Assembly: GCF_036320965.1 (NCBI RefSeq)
Contig: NC_092238.1
Location: 25,991,903-26,055,902 of the forward strand
Length of the DNA: 64,000 nucleotides
Origin: Panulirus ornatus
Taxonomy: Eukaryota > Arthropoda > Malacostraca > Decapoda > Palinuridae
Direction: 5' to 3'
Part shown: positions 11,986-23,153 of the stretch, in pieces
Numbering within the stretch: the first letter of the stretch is position 1
Layout: every line of letters begins with the position of its first letter
Position numbers and translations under genes: made by a program
Notes under the pieces: model-generated
What the model was told of the DNA's origin: nothing
Seen by the model: only the letters and a program-made list of their open reading frames with translations
Database searches by the model: none

Positions 11986-13368
11986 TCAACCCCTGTATAC
12001 CACATCGCTCCAATTCACTCTATTCCTTGCCCTCCTTTCACCCTCCTGCATGTTCAGGCCCCGATCACACAAAATCTTTTTCACTCCATCTTTCCACCTC
12101 CAATTTGGTCTCCCTCTTCTCCTCGTTCCCTCCACCTCCGACACATATATCCTCTTGGTCAATCTTTCCTCACTCATTCTCTCCATGTGCCCAAACCATT
12201 TTAAAACACCCTCTTCTGCTCTCTCAACCACGCTCTTTTTATTTCCACACATCTCTCTTACCCTTACGTTACTTACTCGATCAAACCACCTCACACCACA
12301 CATTGTCCTCAAACATCTCATTTCCAGCACATCCATCCTCCTGCGCACAACTCTATCCATAGCCCACGCCTCGCAACCATACAACATTGTTGGAACTACT
12401 ATTCCTTCAAACATACCCATTTTTGCTTTCCGGGATAATGTTCTCGACTTCCACACATTTTTCAAGGCTCCCAAAATTTTCGCCCCCTCCCCCACCCTAT
12501 GATCCACTTCCGCTTCCATGGTTCCATCCGCTGACAGATCCACTCCCAGATATCTAAAACACTTCACTTCCTCCAGTTTTTCACCATTCAAACTCACCTC
12601 CCAATTGACTTGACCCTCAACCCTACTGTACCTAATAACCTTGCTCTTATTCACATTTACTCTTAACTTTCTTCTTCCACACACTTTACCAAACTCCGTC
12701 ACCAGCTTCTGCAGTTTCTCACATGAATCCGCCACCAGCGCTGTATCATCAGCGAACAACAACTGACTCACTTCCCAAGCTCTCTCATCCCCAACAGACT
12801 TCATACTTGCCCCTCTTTCCAAGACTCTTGCATTTACCTCCCTAACAACCCCATCCATAAACAAATTAAACAACCATGGAGACATCACACACCCCTGCCG
12901 CAAACCTACATTCACTGAGAACCAATCACTTTCCTCTCTTCCTACACGTACACATGCCTTACATCCTTGATAAAAACTTTTCACTGCTTCTAACAACTTG
13001 CCTCCCACACCATATATTCTTAATACCTTCCACAGAGCATCTCTATCAACTCTATCATATGCCTTCTCCAGATCCATAAATGCTACATACAAATCCATTT
13101 GCTTTTCTAAGTATTTCTCACATACATTCTTCAAAGCAAACACCTGATCCACACATCCTCTACCACTTCTGAAACCACACTGCTCTTCCCCAATCTGATG
13201 CTCTGTACATGCCTTCACCCTCTCAATCAATACCCTCCCATATAATTTACCAGGAATACTCAACAAACTTATACCTCTGTAATTTGAGCACTCACTCTTA
13301 TCCCCTTTGCCTTTGTACAATGGCACTATGCACGCATTCCGCCAATCCTCAGGCACCTCACCATGAGT
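11986..13368 (-). CDS. LINE-A reverse transcriptase, 5'-truncated
   Basis: Non-LTR reverse transcriptase that would copy the element RNA at a nicked genomic target. The open frame carries about 460 residues of element sequence with no stop. Blocks in order are NYRGISLLS, GFRSGRGCVDQV, the catalytic Asp block AFMDLEKAYDRV, LRQGCVMSPWLFNLF, the catalytic FADDTALVA, NVNKSKVIRYS and FRYLGVDLS. The C-terminal part includes LYGCEAWA, LKWFGHMERMSEERL and RRRGRPNWRWKDGVK, and the frame ends VVYRG-stop. The frame stays open for a further ~100 bases upstream (to 13470), but that stretch is antisense of the inverted segment and is not RT. No native start or endonuclease is present, so this copy cannot move by itself. 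The last ~60 residues are identical to the copy at 47 kb, so the family was active recently. Confidence 0.9.
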   Translation of the reverse strand, partial: THGEVPEDWRNACIVPLYKGKGDKSECSNYRGISLLSIPGKLYGRVLIERVKACTEHQIGEEQCGFRSGRGCVDQVFALKNVCEKYLEKQMDLYVAFMDLEKAYDRVDRDALWKVLRIYGVGGKLLEAVKSFYQGCKACVRVGREESDWFSVNVGLRQGCVMSPWLFNLFMDGVVREVNARVLERGASMKSVGDERAWEVSQLLFADDTALVADSCEKLQKLVTEFGKVCGRRKLRVNVNKSKVIRYSRVEGQVNWEVSLNGEKLEEVKCFRYLGVDLSADGTMEAEVDHRVGEGAKILGALKNVWKSRTLSRKAKMGMFEGIVVPTMLYGCEAWAMDRVVRRRMDVLEMRCLRTMCGVRWFDRVSNVRVREMCGNKKSVVERAEEGVLKWFGHMERMSEERLTKRIYVSEVEGTRRRGRPNWRWKDGVKKILCDRGLNMQEGERRARNRVNWSDVVYRG

Positions 13369-13385
13369 AAATAGGGAAGGAAGTA

Positions 13386-13768
13386 AATAGGAAGGAGGTA
13401 AATAGGGTGCGTAAGACAAGGGAGCAAATGGGAACTTCAGTGAAGGGCGTAAATGGGGAGGTGATAACAAGTAGTGGTGATGTGAGAAGGAGATGGAATG
13501 AGTATTTTGAAGGTTTGTTGAATGTGTCTGATGACAGAGTGGCAGATATAGGGTGTTTGGGTCGAGGTGGTGTGCAAAGTGAGAGGGTTAGGGAAAATGA
13601 TTTGGTAAACAGAGAAGAGGTAGTAAAAGCTTTGCGGAAGATGAAAGCCGGCAAGGCAGCAGGTTTGGATGGTATTGCTGTGGAATTTATTAAAAAAGGG
13701 GGTGACTGTATTGTTGACTGGTTGGTAAGGTTATTTAATGTATGTATGACTCATGGTGAGGTGCCTGA

Positions 13769-13770
<2 letters not shown>
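13386..13770 (+). pseudogene. Inverted upstream segment of LINE-A
   Basis: A plus-strand open frame of about 120 residues reads VRKTREQMGTSVKGVNGE, then RRRWNEYFEGLLNV, then KMKAGKAAGLDGIAVEFIKK and WLVRLFNVCMTHGEVPED. This is the linker and RT N-terminal part that should directly precede the minus-strand RT, which itself begins HGEVPEDW. Only the opposite orientation separates them. The frame ends abruptly in (AT)n at 13771. At the inner junction, 13364-13407, a ~15 bp phrase with taaatagg occurs three times, which suggests slippage or microhomology repair when the two halves were joined. Confidence 0.88.

Positions 13771-13809
<39 letters not shown>
13771..13809. repeat. (AT)n microsatellite
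   Basis: About 19 AT units directly abutting the inverted end of LINE-A. Confidence 0.97.
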
Positions 13810-13812
<3 letters not shown>

Positions 13813-14598
13813 ATACCTTAGAGAAAACGAGTAACTACTGTATATCCTTTATATAAGATGGAATCTCCGGATTTCAGATCTTTCTAGTTAATGGTCTTGA
13901 TTAACCACTTTTAGTTTTTGAAGATGACGTCTCAGCTCATCATGCCATCACGAAGTGTTGTTCAGGGAAGCCTAAATCAAATCAGAAATATCGACTTTCA
14001 TTTCCTTTGCTCACCGGAAGGCAAGAAAAGTCATAGATTCATGTTATGTACCGTATTTCATCTCCAGCAAGTGAAGAGAACAGACAAAAGCTTCGTTTCT
14101 TGGATGTTGAGCACACATTTCCGACATTGGCTAATATTACCCGCTACGAACCAGTACAGACGTCCTCTCAGAACTCATATTAAGGATTTTGTGGTTTGGT
14201 CTCAGCTATAGAAGCTTGGAGGGATGGCTTATGAAACACATGCTTGCGTACCTTTTTAGCTTTTTCCTAAGCAATCCTCAAACACTGTCTCTCGTGCTCA
14301 AGTTGCTGAATCTATTGACCGGAGAGAAAGTCAAACGATAAGACTTGCTGCTCTGTATGGTAATCCTGTGATTTTTTTTCTTCGCCAGAGATACAGTCTT
14401 ATTGAAAGCCCGGAGCAAAGGGTCCACTGAGACTTGAGGAGAGGAAAAAAATATATATATAAAGACGTGAAGGTGGTATTGCTACCAGCTAGGCTTTGCT
14501 GTAAGGTTTGCAGGAAATTAGCTATCATGTTTCCACTCATTCACGTGGAATCAGTTCCACCTGAACGGAAAAGGTGGTGTAGGGGCGGCTTGGACGAC

Positions 14599-14600
<2 letters not shown>
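13810..14600. other. Unannotated sequence
   Basis: An open frame of 97 codons at 13918-14211 (+) has no recognised motif. Nothing else seen. Confidence 0.45.

Positions 14601-14676
<76 letters not shown>
14601..14676. repeat. (GA)n microsatellite
   Basis: Uninterrupted GA dinucleotides, 38 units. Confidence 0.97.
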
Positions 14677-14678
<2 letters not shown>

Positions 14679-14792
14679 CACATATTGATAAGTGGCTAAG
14701 ATTCAAACATCATTGAGTGAATATAAGCTTTTATATGGCTGTTGGCGAATGAGTCGCTTTGGGTAATGCTCCATTTGATACTCTCCCTGTGG

Positions 14793-14794
<2 letters not shown>

Positions 14795-14884
<90 letters not shown>
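14795..14884. repeat. (AT)n microsatellite
   Basis: Uninterrupted AT dinucleotides, about 44 units. Confidence 0.97.
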
Positions 14885-14889
<5 letters not shown>

Positions 14890-15466
14890 ATAGATACTAT
14901 ATGTTATATCGAGTATTCTGTTTTGTTCTTAACCAGTCCCCTGTGCATTATAACAAGTCTGGAGAACATCAAGAAGAGGAGCTCTTGATGCCACTGTAGT
15001 ACAACGCGGTCTAATAGAAGCCATATGAAAATTAGCGACGTCGCTAACTATATTGTAGAGCGAAAACCTGTGACGATATTCGCATTGAGGGATGCAGGAT
15101 GTGGCAGATGAAAGCCCCGAGCCCTAATTGGTTATTTGAATGCTCACATCCGTGGCCAATGGGATTAACGTTAGATGTAGGATGCATCTGTGTGGAGAGG
15201 ACTTTCATGGGGGGATGGAGCATCCTGGATGCCCATTACCTCCCTCTTCCCCCTCTTGTCTTGGTGGAGAAGGTTTGCGCGGTGCGTCGGGATCCGCTGT
15301 TCACGTCTGGCCTGCTGAATATTGTATATAGCTCTCATTCTTTGTTTAGCTCACTCTGTCTTCTCATTTCTTTCTCTCTGCTTCTTTCTTTGTCTTTCTT
15401 ACTCTCGTCTATATCTTTTCTTTTCCTCTCATCTGTTTGTCTATTTGTCTATCTTGACTCTGTCTG

Positions 15467-15469
<3 letters not shown>
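14885..15469. other. Unannotated sequence, pyrimidine-rich at right
   Basis: No gene recognised. From 15330 the plus strand becomes T/C-rich and grades into the (CT)n array, which looks like a degenerate shoulder of the array. Confidence 0.5.

Positions 15470-15553
<84 letters not shown>
15470..15553. repeat. (CT)n microsatellite
   Basis: Uninterrupted CT dinucleotides, about 41 units. Confidence 0.97.
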
Positions 15554-15558
<5 letters not shown>

Positions 15559-16263
15559 ACACCTATTGTTTCTCGCTTCCATTCCTCAACACAGTAGGCT
15601 TACGGTCGATATCCTCTGACCATCGCCCACATTTCACTCTCACCATTATGAACTGCCATATGTGCTCCGCCTACAGGAGCGTGGAATGGTAGATTCGATG
15701 GGAGACGTGTAAACAGATATATCTGAGGATTTCCCCCATTCCCTTCAAGATTTACGGATCAGAGGGTTGCGATTCCTGGTAGTAATGACAGAGAAGGACC
15801 CATCATCGTATGTCAGAAGGGGCCTCACAGCTGTTTGGTGAGCGCCCGAGAACCCATCCTACCCCTTAACAACTGATCAGGTGATCGGCTGTTACAATTC
15901 CAAGCTTCAGGTATTGTTTCCATGGACCGTCGAGTCTACTCACGTCTAGACTGGAACTGTGTGACACTTTAGTGTTGAAAATTACCTGTGTAAAAATCTT
16001 ATTCTGAAATATACCCAGTGGGAAGCGCTAGTCGTACTGAAGTTTGAGGAAGTTTAGCCAGTGGTATCCAGTGGGTGACTGAGACCAGCTGTACTAACAA
16101 ATGACCGAAAGATCTCTGTTATGTATGTTTATTGTGCCATTAATACCAGACATTGCCAGGTAATCGACCGACCGGAAGAGTTAATTGGTATGGTCGTATC
16201 GTTTATCTGGCTCAGCTATATGGTTATGGCGTGGCCTCAAGCATGGCAAACATTGCTTGATTA
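15554..16263. other. Unannotated sequence
   Basis: Nothing recognised. Confidence 0.45.
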
Positions 16264-16690
16264 GTACACGCTCAGGCAGCATACTCACGTAATGCACACG
16301 CTCAGTCAGCATACTCACGTAATGCACACGTTCAGTCAGCATACTCACGTAATGCACACGTTCAGTCAGCATACTCACGTAATGCACGCGCTCAGTCAGC
16401 ATACTCACGTAATGCACACGCTCAGTCAGCATACTCGCGTAATGCACGCGCTCAGTCAGCATACTCACGTAATGCACACGCTCAGTCAGCATACTCGCGT
16501 AATGTGCACGTTCAGTCAGCATACTCACGTAATGCACACGCTGCGGTGGCATGCTGACCTAACACACATGCTCGGGCATTAAGCTCACGCAATGCCCCCA
16601 CTCCGGCAGCATGCTGACTCAATGCACACTCTCTGGTATCATGCTTGCCTAATGCTCACACTCCGGCACAACGCTCATCTGACGTTCTTG
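16264..16690. repeat. 30-bp minisatellite, ~14 copies
   Basis: The unit contains cagtcagcatactcacgtaa. Copies from 16268 to about 16550 are near identical (variants cac/cgc, ctc/ttc, cac/cgc). Copies to the right are increasingly diverged (for example cggcagcatgctgac near 16610). Confidence 0.95.
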
Positions 16691-16726
16691 CAGCGCCAGC
16701 ATGCTCACTAGGACTCCATGCTCCCT

Positions 16727-16846
<120 letters not shown>

Positions 16847-17040
16847 CATGAAAGTGGATCCCAGTAAAGTCTTATTATTGCTGTATTACAGATATCTGAC
16901 GAGCTCGGGAGATCCATTATCCACTCACTGTGTGGTGTATCATCGGGAATAACTGAATTGTTTTGCTGAAGTTAGACAGATTAAGTGATGTCTGGTTGAC
17001 AAGGATGAGATTGATTGAGCAGGTAAAGGATGATTACTGA

Positions 17041-17135
17041 GGCTCATGGTTAGTGGAGACTCAGGGTCATGGTAGGTGGAGACTCTGGCTCATGGTAGGT
17101 GGAGACTCTGGCTCATGGTAGGTGGTAAGTCAGGG
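17041..17135. repeat. 30-bp tandem repeat, 3 copies
   Basis: The unit carries ggctcatggtaggtggagac, with one agggtcatgg variant on the left. Confidence 0.88.
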
Positions 17136-17380
17136 TCATGATCGACGATGACTCCGCTACCAGAAGGTCATCCCAGGGTCATCCCAGGGCTGAGGAAGAC
17201 TTGTCTTCTCCCAGGATGACTGTGTGATGGCACTACGTGTATTGTGGGTGAACACGTACCCAACCAGCGAGGAAATGTATCACATGGATGGACACATACT
17301 TGAATACATAGATATATGTATACAGACGATACGTGGATGTGTATACAATACATACTGCATCCTTAAAGCTTGATTATCAT
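17136..17380. other. Unannotated sequence
   Basis: Nothing recognised beyond a short direct duplication of the phrase cccagggtcat at 17170. Confidence 0.45.
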
Positions 17381-17468
17381 GCTTAATGAATCTTTAGTGC
17401 TACAAATACTTTAGATAAAGATAAGCTTAATGAATCTTTAGTGCTACAAATACTTTAGATAAAGATAA
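17381..17468. repeat. Exact 44-bp tandem duplication
   Basis: Two copies, 17381-17424 and 17425-17468, each starting gcttaatgaatctttagtgc. I see no differences between them, so the duplication is recent. Confidence 0.95.
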
Positions 17469-18125
17469 GCCGCGTGTGGGCGTGGTCTGTGGTTGGGCGT
17501 GGTGCCTCAGACCTCCTGCATGTTGTTGTTGCTGTTGGGGACGAAGGTTTAGCTGTTTGTTGGGTGCATTGGTACGTGCACGCTGACGGGAAATGTAACG
17601 TGGTGGAATATAGAAGTACAGAAGGGCCACAGACTGGCATTTGTGTTACAGAAGCCGACGTGGCACGGGTATATGACGTGTCCTAATCATGCCCATCTCC
17701 AGTCAAAGGCGAGAATTGATTAGGATGGAAAATAGATGGATTTGAGGTCTTCGGTTACTGGTGGATACGACTCATAAAAGTGGAAATGTTATAGAATTTT
17801 ATTCTGGACACGGCCGTGCCCATGGGTAGACAGAGCGAATGGAATGTATCCTTGGCCAAAGGCGTATTGACTGTTAGTTTAATATTCAATATCAAATACA
17901 ACAAACATGCAATACTGCGTGTGGCCATAGGCATCATGGTTAAAAGATTGGGTGTCGTGTACGTATCGGTGAATGATGAATGTGGCTGGCGGGATATTGT
18001 GTTGTCATGTCGTGTAAACTTAAGTCAAACAAACAAGCAAAAAAAAAAAAAAAAACACTCAAATCTTAATGTTTATGGGACGCTTAATAGGTCACTGACT
18101 TAACCCCTTCGGCACGACGAGCTAT
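17469..18125. other. Unannotated sequence
   Basis: No recognised gene. An A-run lies at 18039-18055. Confidence 0.45.
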
Positions 18126-18412
18126 GAAGTACAGTGATGCGACGGTGCGACCCTCGAGCACGACGGTACGACCCTCGAGTGCGAAGGTACGACCCTCAAG
18201 CACGAAGGTACGACCCTCGAGCACGACGGTACGACCCTCGAGTGCGAAGGTACGACCCTCAAGCACGAAGGTACGACCCTCAAGCACGAAGGTACGACCC
18301 TCGAGCACGACGGTACGACCCTCGAATGCGAAGGTACGACCCTCAAGCACGAAGGTACGACCCTCAAGCACGAAGGTACGACCCTCGAGCACGACGGTAC
18401 GACCCTCGGACA
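18126..18412. repeat. 21-bp minisatellite, ~13 copies
   Basis: The unit is close to cgaaggtacgaccctcgagca, with variants gaag/gacg and tcga/tcaa alternating between copies. Because 21 is a multiple of three, every frame lacking a stop in one unit stays open through the whole array. Confidence 0.95.
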
Positions 18413-18483
18413 CAACACTATTACCCTTGGGTATGATGTCCTGACGTTTAACTTCGGTACAAACTGGAGTGAAACCTGAGTTG

Positions 18484-18785
18484 GGCAGACCAGGTACAGA
18501 CTGGGATAATCCCTGAGGACCAGGTACAGACTGGGATAATCCCTGAGGACCAGGTACAGACTGGGATAATCCCTGAGGACCAGGTACAGACTGGGATAAT
18601 CCCTGAGGACCAGGTACAGACTGGGATAATCCCTGAGGACCAGGTACAGACTGGGATAATCCCTGAGGACCAGGTACAGACTGGGATAATCCCTGAGGAC
18701 CAGGTACAGACTGGGATAATCCCTGGGGACCAGGTACAGGGTGGATTGATCCTGTACTGGGCAGACCAGGTAACGACTGGGATGG
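18484..18785. repeat. 30-bp minisatellite, ~9-10 copies
   Basis: The unit carries ccaggtacagactgggataa. The middle eight copies are identical and the flanking copies are diverged (for example gggtggattgatcctg near 18740). Confidence 0.95.
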
Positions 18786-19670
18786 TCCTAAGTTGGGCAC
18801 ACCCAGTGCAGAAAGGTCGAGGTGTTGGAGGTAAAGAATCAGAGAAAAAAGAAAACAAATTAAAAGAGAAATTTCGCGTAGTCTTAACTCTTAACCTTCA
18901 ACGTCAGTACGATTTACTTTAAAACCAGATATCATATGGCTGTTATAATTTAGGTGTATCTCATCGACCATATTGTATTAAATATTAGCATTTGAATGAA
19001 TTAAGCTTTCAAAAATAATAACGCCTATTGTTCTGCAAAAAAAAAAAGACTACGGGGAATTTAGTAAATCCCACCACACTATTCCCGTAAAGTGTGTTTA
19101 TAAATGAATTCTGTTCCGCGTTTTATATCTCCTCTTTTTTCAAGGCAACGCAAACACAGTTTTCCCCAGTGTGTTTCTTTGCAATATTGTTCAAGCGTCG
19201 CTCGCAGTTAGCATATGTAACTATTATATTAGGAATGATTTCCACGTTTGTGATACTGTGGGGGAAAAAAAAAAATGTTTCTGGTGTTGCTGGTCAGAAA
19301 ATGAGTTTGGACACAGGGTATGTATGTCCACCGAACTTGTGGATATGGAAGTGTGTTTGGATGTGGAAGGTTTGGATAGATATTAAGGATTTGCTGAACT
19401 GGGGAAAGTGTCGGACACACGTGTTGTGTATGTGGTGAGGTATAGACATGGAATGATTGGGACGTATATCATAGTTCTTTTTTTTTTTTATTTTTGTCGT
19501 GTGGAATCGTGGGTGATGGGATATGGCGTTGGACATGGGTTATGGTTGGCTGTGGGTGGGGGAGTGGTTTGGACGTATGGAATGGCTGGGTAAATGAATG
19601 GCAGGATGAACCATTGGTAGTGATTAACGCCTCATGGCTAAACACTGTCGTAGGTAGTCAGTCATTGGTC
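18786..19670. other. Unannotated sequence
   Basis: No gene recognised. Contains A runs at 19037 and 19265 and a T run at 19480. A G/T-rich stretch at 19300-19590 is low complexity. Confidence 0.45.
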
Positions 19671-19684
19671 GATACACACACACA

Positions 19685-19769
<85 letters not shown>
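19671..19769. repeat. (AC)n(CT)n compound microsatellite
   Basis: A short AC run followed by about 41 CT units. Confidence 0.97.
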
Positions 19770-19773
<4 letters not shown>

Positions 19774-19877
19774 ACTTTTCCCTGCAGCGAAACTCTTCCC
19801 CTACCAACACTCATATTAACAGCAGTTTTTTTTGTTTTCCCTCCATCCACTCCTCTCTCCCCACATGCTGCTGGGTC

Positions 19878-20490
19878 GCTCCAGCATAGTGGAGCATGGT
19901 GAGCGTGGCCACACACACTCTCACCCAGCATGACGGAGCATGGTGAGCGTGGCCACACACACTCTCACCCAGCATGACGGAGCATGGTGAGCGTGGCCAC
20001 ACACACTCTCACCCAGCATGACGGAGCATGGTGAGCATGGCCACACACACTCTCACCCAGCATGACGGAGCATGGTGAGCGTGGCCACACACACTCTCAC
20101 CCAGCATGACGGAGCATGGTGAGCGTGGCCACACACACTCTCACCCAGCATGACGGAGCATGGTGAGCGTGGCCACACACACTCTCACCCAGCATGACGG
20201 AGCATGGTGAGCATGGCCACACACACTCTCACCCAGCATGACGGAGCATGGTGAGCATGGCCACACACACTCTCACCCAGCATGACGGAGCATGGTGAGC
20301 ATGGCCACACAAACTCTCACCCAGCATGACGGAGCATGGTGAGCATGGCCACACACACTCTCACCCAGCATGACGGAGCATGGTGAGCGTGGCCACACAC
20401 ACTCTCACCCAGCATGACGGAGCATGGTGAGCGTGGCCACACACGCACTCTCACCCAGCATGACGGAGCATGGTGAGCGTGGCCACACTC
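19878..20490. repeat. 44-bp minisatellite, ~14 copies
   Basis: The unit contains ccagcatgacggagcatggt and ggccacacacactctcac. Copies are nearly identical. The main variable site is gagcgtgg versus gagcatgg, and the two forms occur in runs. Confidence 0.97.
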
Positions 20491-20880
20491 GCTGCCGTTA
20501 ATCATAATTGACCATCTGCGTTAGCAGCGTCTGGCTCTCGGGTGTTGGCACAGCACGTCAGCTGGACATGTGTGTGGGTGTGGTTGGTCGCTGGGAACCC
20601 CCTATTGGGTCCTGGTGACTGCTGGGTTTGCTATGACCCAGGATTGCTGGGTCTGGGTGGGTCTTGAGGCTAGTGGCTCTGGGGGAGTGGGTTCTGGAGG
20701 TATAGTTCCCAGGTAATTCCTGGAGATGGACTGAAGAAGTTTAGTACTGGTGAAGGTAATTAAAGAAAATGGGAAATGGATGCCTAATTAGGAGACTACC
20801 CAAGCGTGAGACAATACGGATTTTAAGGAGGTCATTTGTAACGAACTTCTGAAACTTTAATGAGAGAGTAAGTTTTCTTT
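20491..20880. other. Unannotated sequence, G/T-rich at left
   Basis: Degenerate repeats of gggtcctgg/tgctgggt at 20570-20700. No gene recognised. Confidence 0.45.
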
Positions 20881-20881
20881 T

Positions 20882-20973
20882 AGACAAATATAGAATAGCC
20901 AGAGGTTATAGCATGAAATATAGCTTTCAGAGAAATATAGAACAGCCCGAGGTTGTAGCATGAAATATAGCTA
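20882..20973. repeat. ~46-bp tandem duplication
   Basis: Two copies share atagcatgaaatatagct, with scattered differences. Confidence 0.88.
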
Positions 20974-21204
20974 GAAATTTGTTAGAAAGAATCTAAATCA
21001 TTTTTATGGTTTAAGGGCAGAGGCCGAATGAGAGAAACTGAATGATGAACTTATGAGTGCTAACAGCTCACAAAAGTTTAGAAAGTTGTATGATGTTCAT
21101 AAATGTTTATGTGTCGGTGTTACCGGACTCTGCTTGCTTGGAGTGACACCATGAGTTAAGAAATAAAAAAAAGTCACCATTGTTGAGGTGGTGCAGTTAC
21201 GTCA

Positions 21205-21305
21205 AAGAACTTCACATTTCCCTGATGCTGGAGGTAGCGCAGCCCTTGACTCCAAGAACCTTTAGAAATGTCTTGGGTAACACCAGGACTCTCTCCTGTT
21301 GGCTG
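21205..21305 (+). repeat. Dispersed repeat, copy 1
   Basis: The stretch with gtagcgcagcc and tagaaatgtcttgggtaaca resembles 24038-24145 at roughly two thirds of positions by eye. This suggests an old dispersed element of unknown type. Confidence 0.5.
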
Positions 21306-21909
21306 GTCCTCAAGTAATTATTAATAATTAAAGAAAAAAAAAAGGGCGGACTGTGTCGATCGACATCACTTGACACCAGTGCAATTACGAGCTGAGGTGG
21401 AGGCGGCCAGAGTGTGTAAGAAACTTGCATCAGATTACGAATAGATTAACATTTTTTTTCAGTCAGACCTGAAAAACAGTTTTATTTTTAGTTGCATAAT
21501 TTGAAATGTATTTACTCACATTTTCCCCACATTTCCTGCGTCCGTCAGCGCTGTGTGCGGGGATAATTAATTGGTTTCCGATGACACTTAGATCCAACTG
21601 GGGAGGTAAGAAGTCCCTGGGGGAATGAAGGGAGAATATTTTCGTTTTCACTTAATGAAAATTAAAGTGAGATTGACGTCAGGAATGGGACTGGGTGAGC
21701 GGCCTACGTTATTCCTGCGATGGGCGTGAACACGATGTGTGGGTTGGACACTCACTGGCTTGATAACGAAACAAAATTCGATGTTGTGAACGAATGTATG
21801 GTATTTCTTGTAATATATCTAGCAGTGTCGTGCACGAATGCCCTGAGCAGTACTAGGAACTAAGACCCTCTAACTCTGGAGTACTTGGTGTGTGGTAGAA
21901 GTTACTTAG
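21306..21909. other. Unannotated sequence
   Basis: Nothing recognised. Confidence 0.45.
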
Positions 21910-22150
21910 GTGAATCATCATCATGGAAAAAACAAAAACAAGGTCAAGCTTGACACAAAGCTTGTTAGCTTAACCTCATGGGTTTATCATCATGGATAAA
22001 AAAAAGTTAAGCTTGACACGGGGTTTTTCAGCTTAATCTTCTCACTGGTGTATCATCATAGGTAAAAGTTAAGGTTGCCAGAGGATTAGTCAGCTTAATC
22101 TTCTCACTACAGGATCATCATGGACAAAGATTAAGCTTAATCGTCTCGTT
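21910..22150. repeat. Degenerate ~65-bp tandem repeat, ~4 copies
   Basis: Each unit has an atcatcatgg phrase, then gttaagcttgacac, then cagcttaatcttctcac. Copies are diverged by indels. Confidence 0.8.
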
Positions 22151-22292
22151 CGTGTGTGATTATTATTTTTTCTTATTAAATGTTTGCCGTTTTCTGACGT
22201 CAAGCGTGAGGAAGGAGCGGGCTATCTCCAGGAATTACAGAACATTATCACTTGCTTTCATCATCTTCCTTTTTAAAGTTGTCTCGAATTTT

Positions 22293-22295
<3 letters not shown>

Positions 22296-22327
<32 letters not shown>

Positions 22328-22348
22328 CAGCAGCAGCAGCAGCAGCAA
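22296..22348. repeat. (CA)n(GCA)n compound microsatellite
   Basis: About 14 CA units, then about 7 GCA units. Confidence 0.95.
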
Positions 22349-22552
22349 TAGTTCGCGCTGGTTGCCGAGCGATTAAATCATAGCTTAATGATTCGGTTAA
22401 TGCGCAGTCAAAATAATTTTTTGTCCATGACTGATGCAAGATGTGTACATCCCTTTGAAATATTTATCAAGGTCTTAAATGATTTATTTGGACTCGTAAG
22501 AAAAGAGAAGAGAAGTACTCATGCATCCCACACAAACCAGCATACGTGCACA

Positions 22553-22555
<3 letters not shown>

Positions 22556-22631
<76 letters not shown>
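22556..22631. repeat. (GA)n microsatellite
   Basis: Uninterrupted GA dinucleotides, about 37 units. Confidence 0.97.
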
Positions 22632-22632
<1 letters not shown>

Positions 22633-22874
22633 TACCCACCTATGTGTCCCCTTGCCAATAGGCAGGTGTGGCGTGTAGTGCTCACTGCACGTCTTGCTTA
22701 ATTATTGATACTGTTGTTATCCACTGCAACGCCCGTTGTACGAGAAAGGGAACCTGCTCACGAGTACCCGTGACGATACATGCAGTGGACAGGGCTAACG
22801 CGTAGCGCTCACCGCAGGAAAATTTAAGGTTAATGAAATAAGGTACAGATGTTCGAAGTGTTACGCCCCCATGC

Positions 22875-23153
22875 TAGTGTGAGCCAGCTGTTGGTAGCCA
22901 CCGACCTATCTGCGTGAGCCAGGTATTGGTAGCTACCGACCTACCAGTGTGAGCCAGGTATTGGTAGCCACCGACCTACCAGTGTGAGCCAGGTATTGGT
23001 AGCCACCGACGTACCAGTGTGAGCCAGGTATTGGTAGCCACCGACCTACCAGTGTGAGCCAGGTATTGGTAGCCACCGACGTACTAGCGTGAGCCAGGTA
23101 TTGGTAGCCACCGACCTACCAGTGTGAGCCAGGTATTGGTAGCCACCGACCTT
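22875..23153. repeat. 35-bp minisatellite, 8 copies
   Basis: The unit carries gtgagccaggtattggtagc and caccgacctacca. The first two copies are more diverged than the rest. Confidence 0.95.

Larger units (their letters stand above)
11782..13770 (-). mobile_element. LINE-A insertion with 5' inversion
   Basis: A 5'-truncated non-LTR retrotransposon. On the minus strand it runs from the RT interior (13368) through the stop codon (11986) and 3' UTR to a poly-A tail (11782-11800). The adjoining 13386-13770 is the next upstream part of the same element but in plus orientation, and both parts contain the stretch ggtgaggtgcctgagga (13347-13368 and 13748-13770). (AT)n lies immediately outside both ends, at 11753-11781 and 13771-13809. 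The endonuclease domain is absent. The clade is RTE-like or related, judged by motif style; I cannot settle it without an alignment. Confidence 0.85.

Noticed and set aside
13369..13470. Extension of the LINE-A RT open frame upstream of HGEVPEDW
   Set aside because: This stretch is the antisense of the inverted segment, so it is not part of the native protein.
16264..16690. CRISPR-like array appearance of the 30-bp repeat
   Set aside because: Copies are contiguous with no unique spacers, and the genome is animal. It is a minisatellite.
22875..23153. 35-bp repeats as possible CRISPR or regulatory array
   Set aside because: Head-to-tail tandem copies with no spacers.
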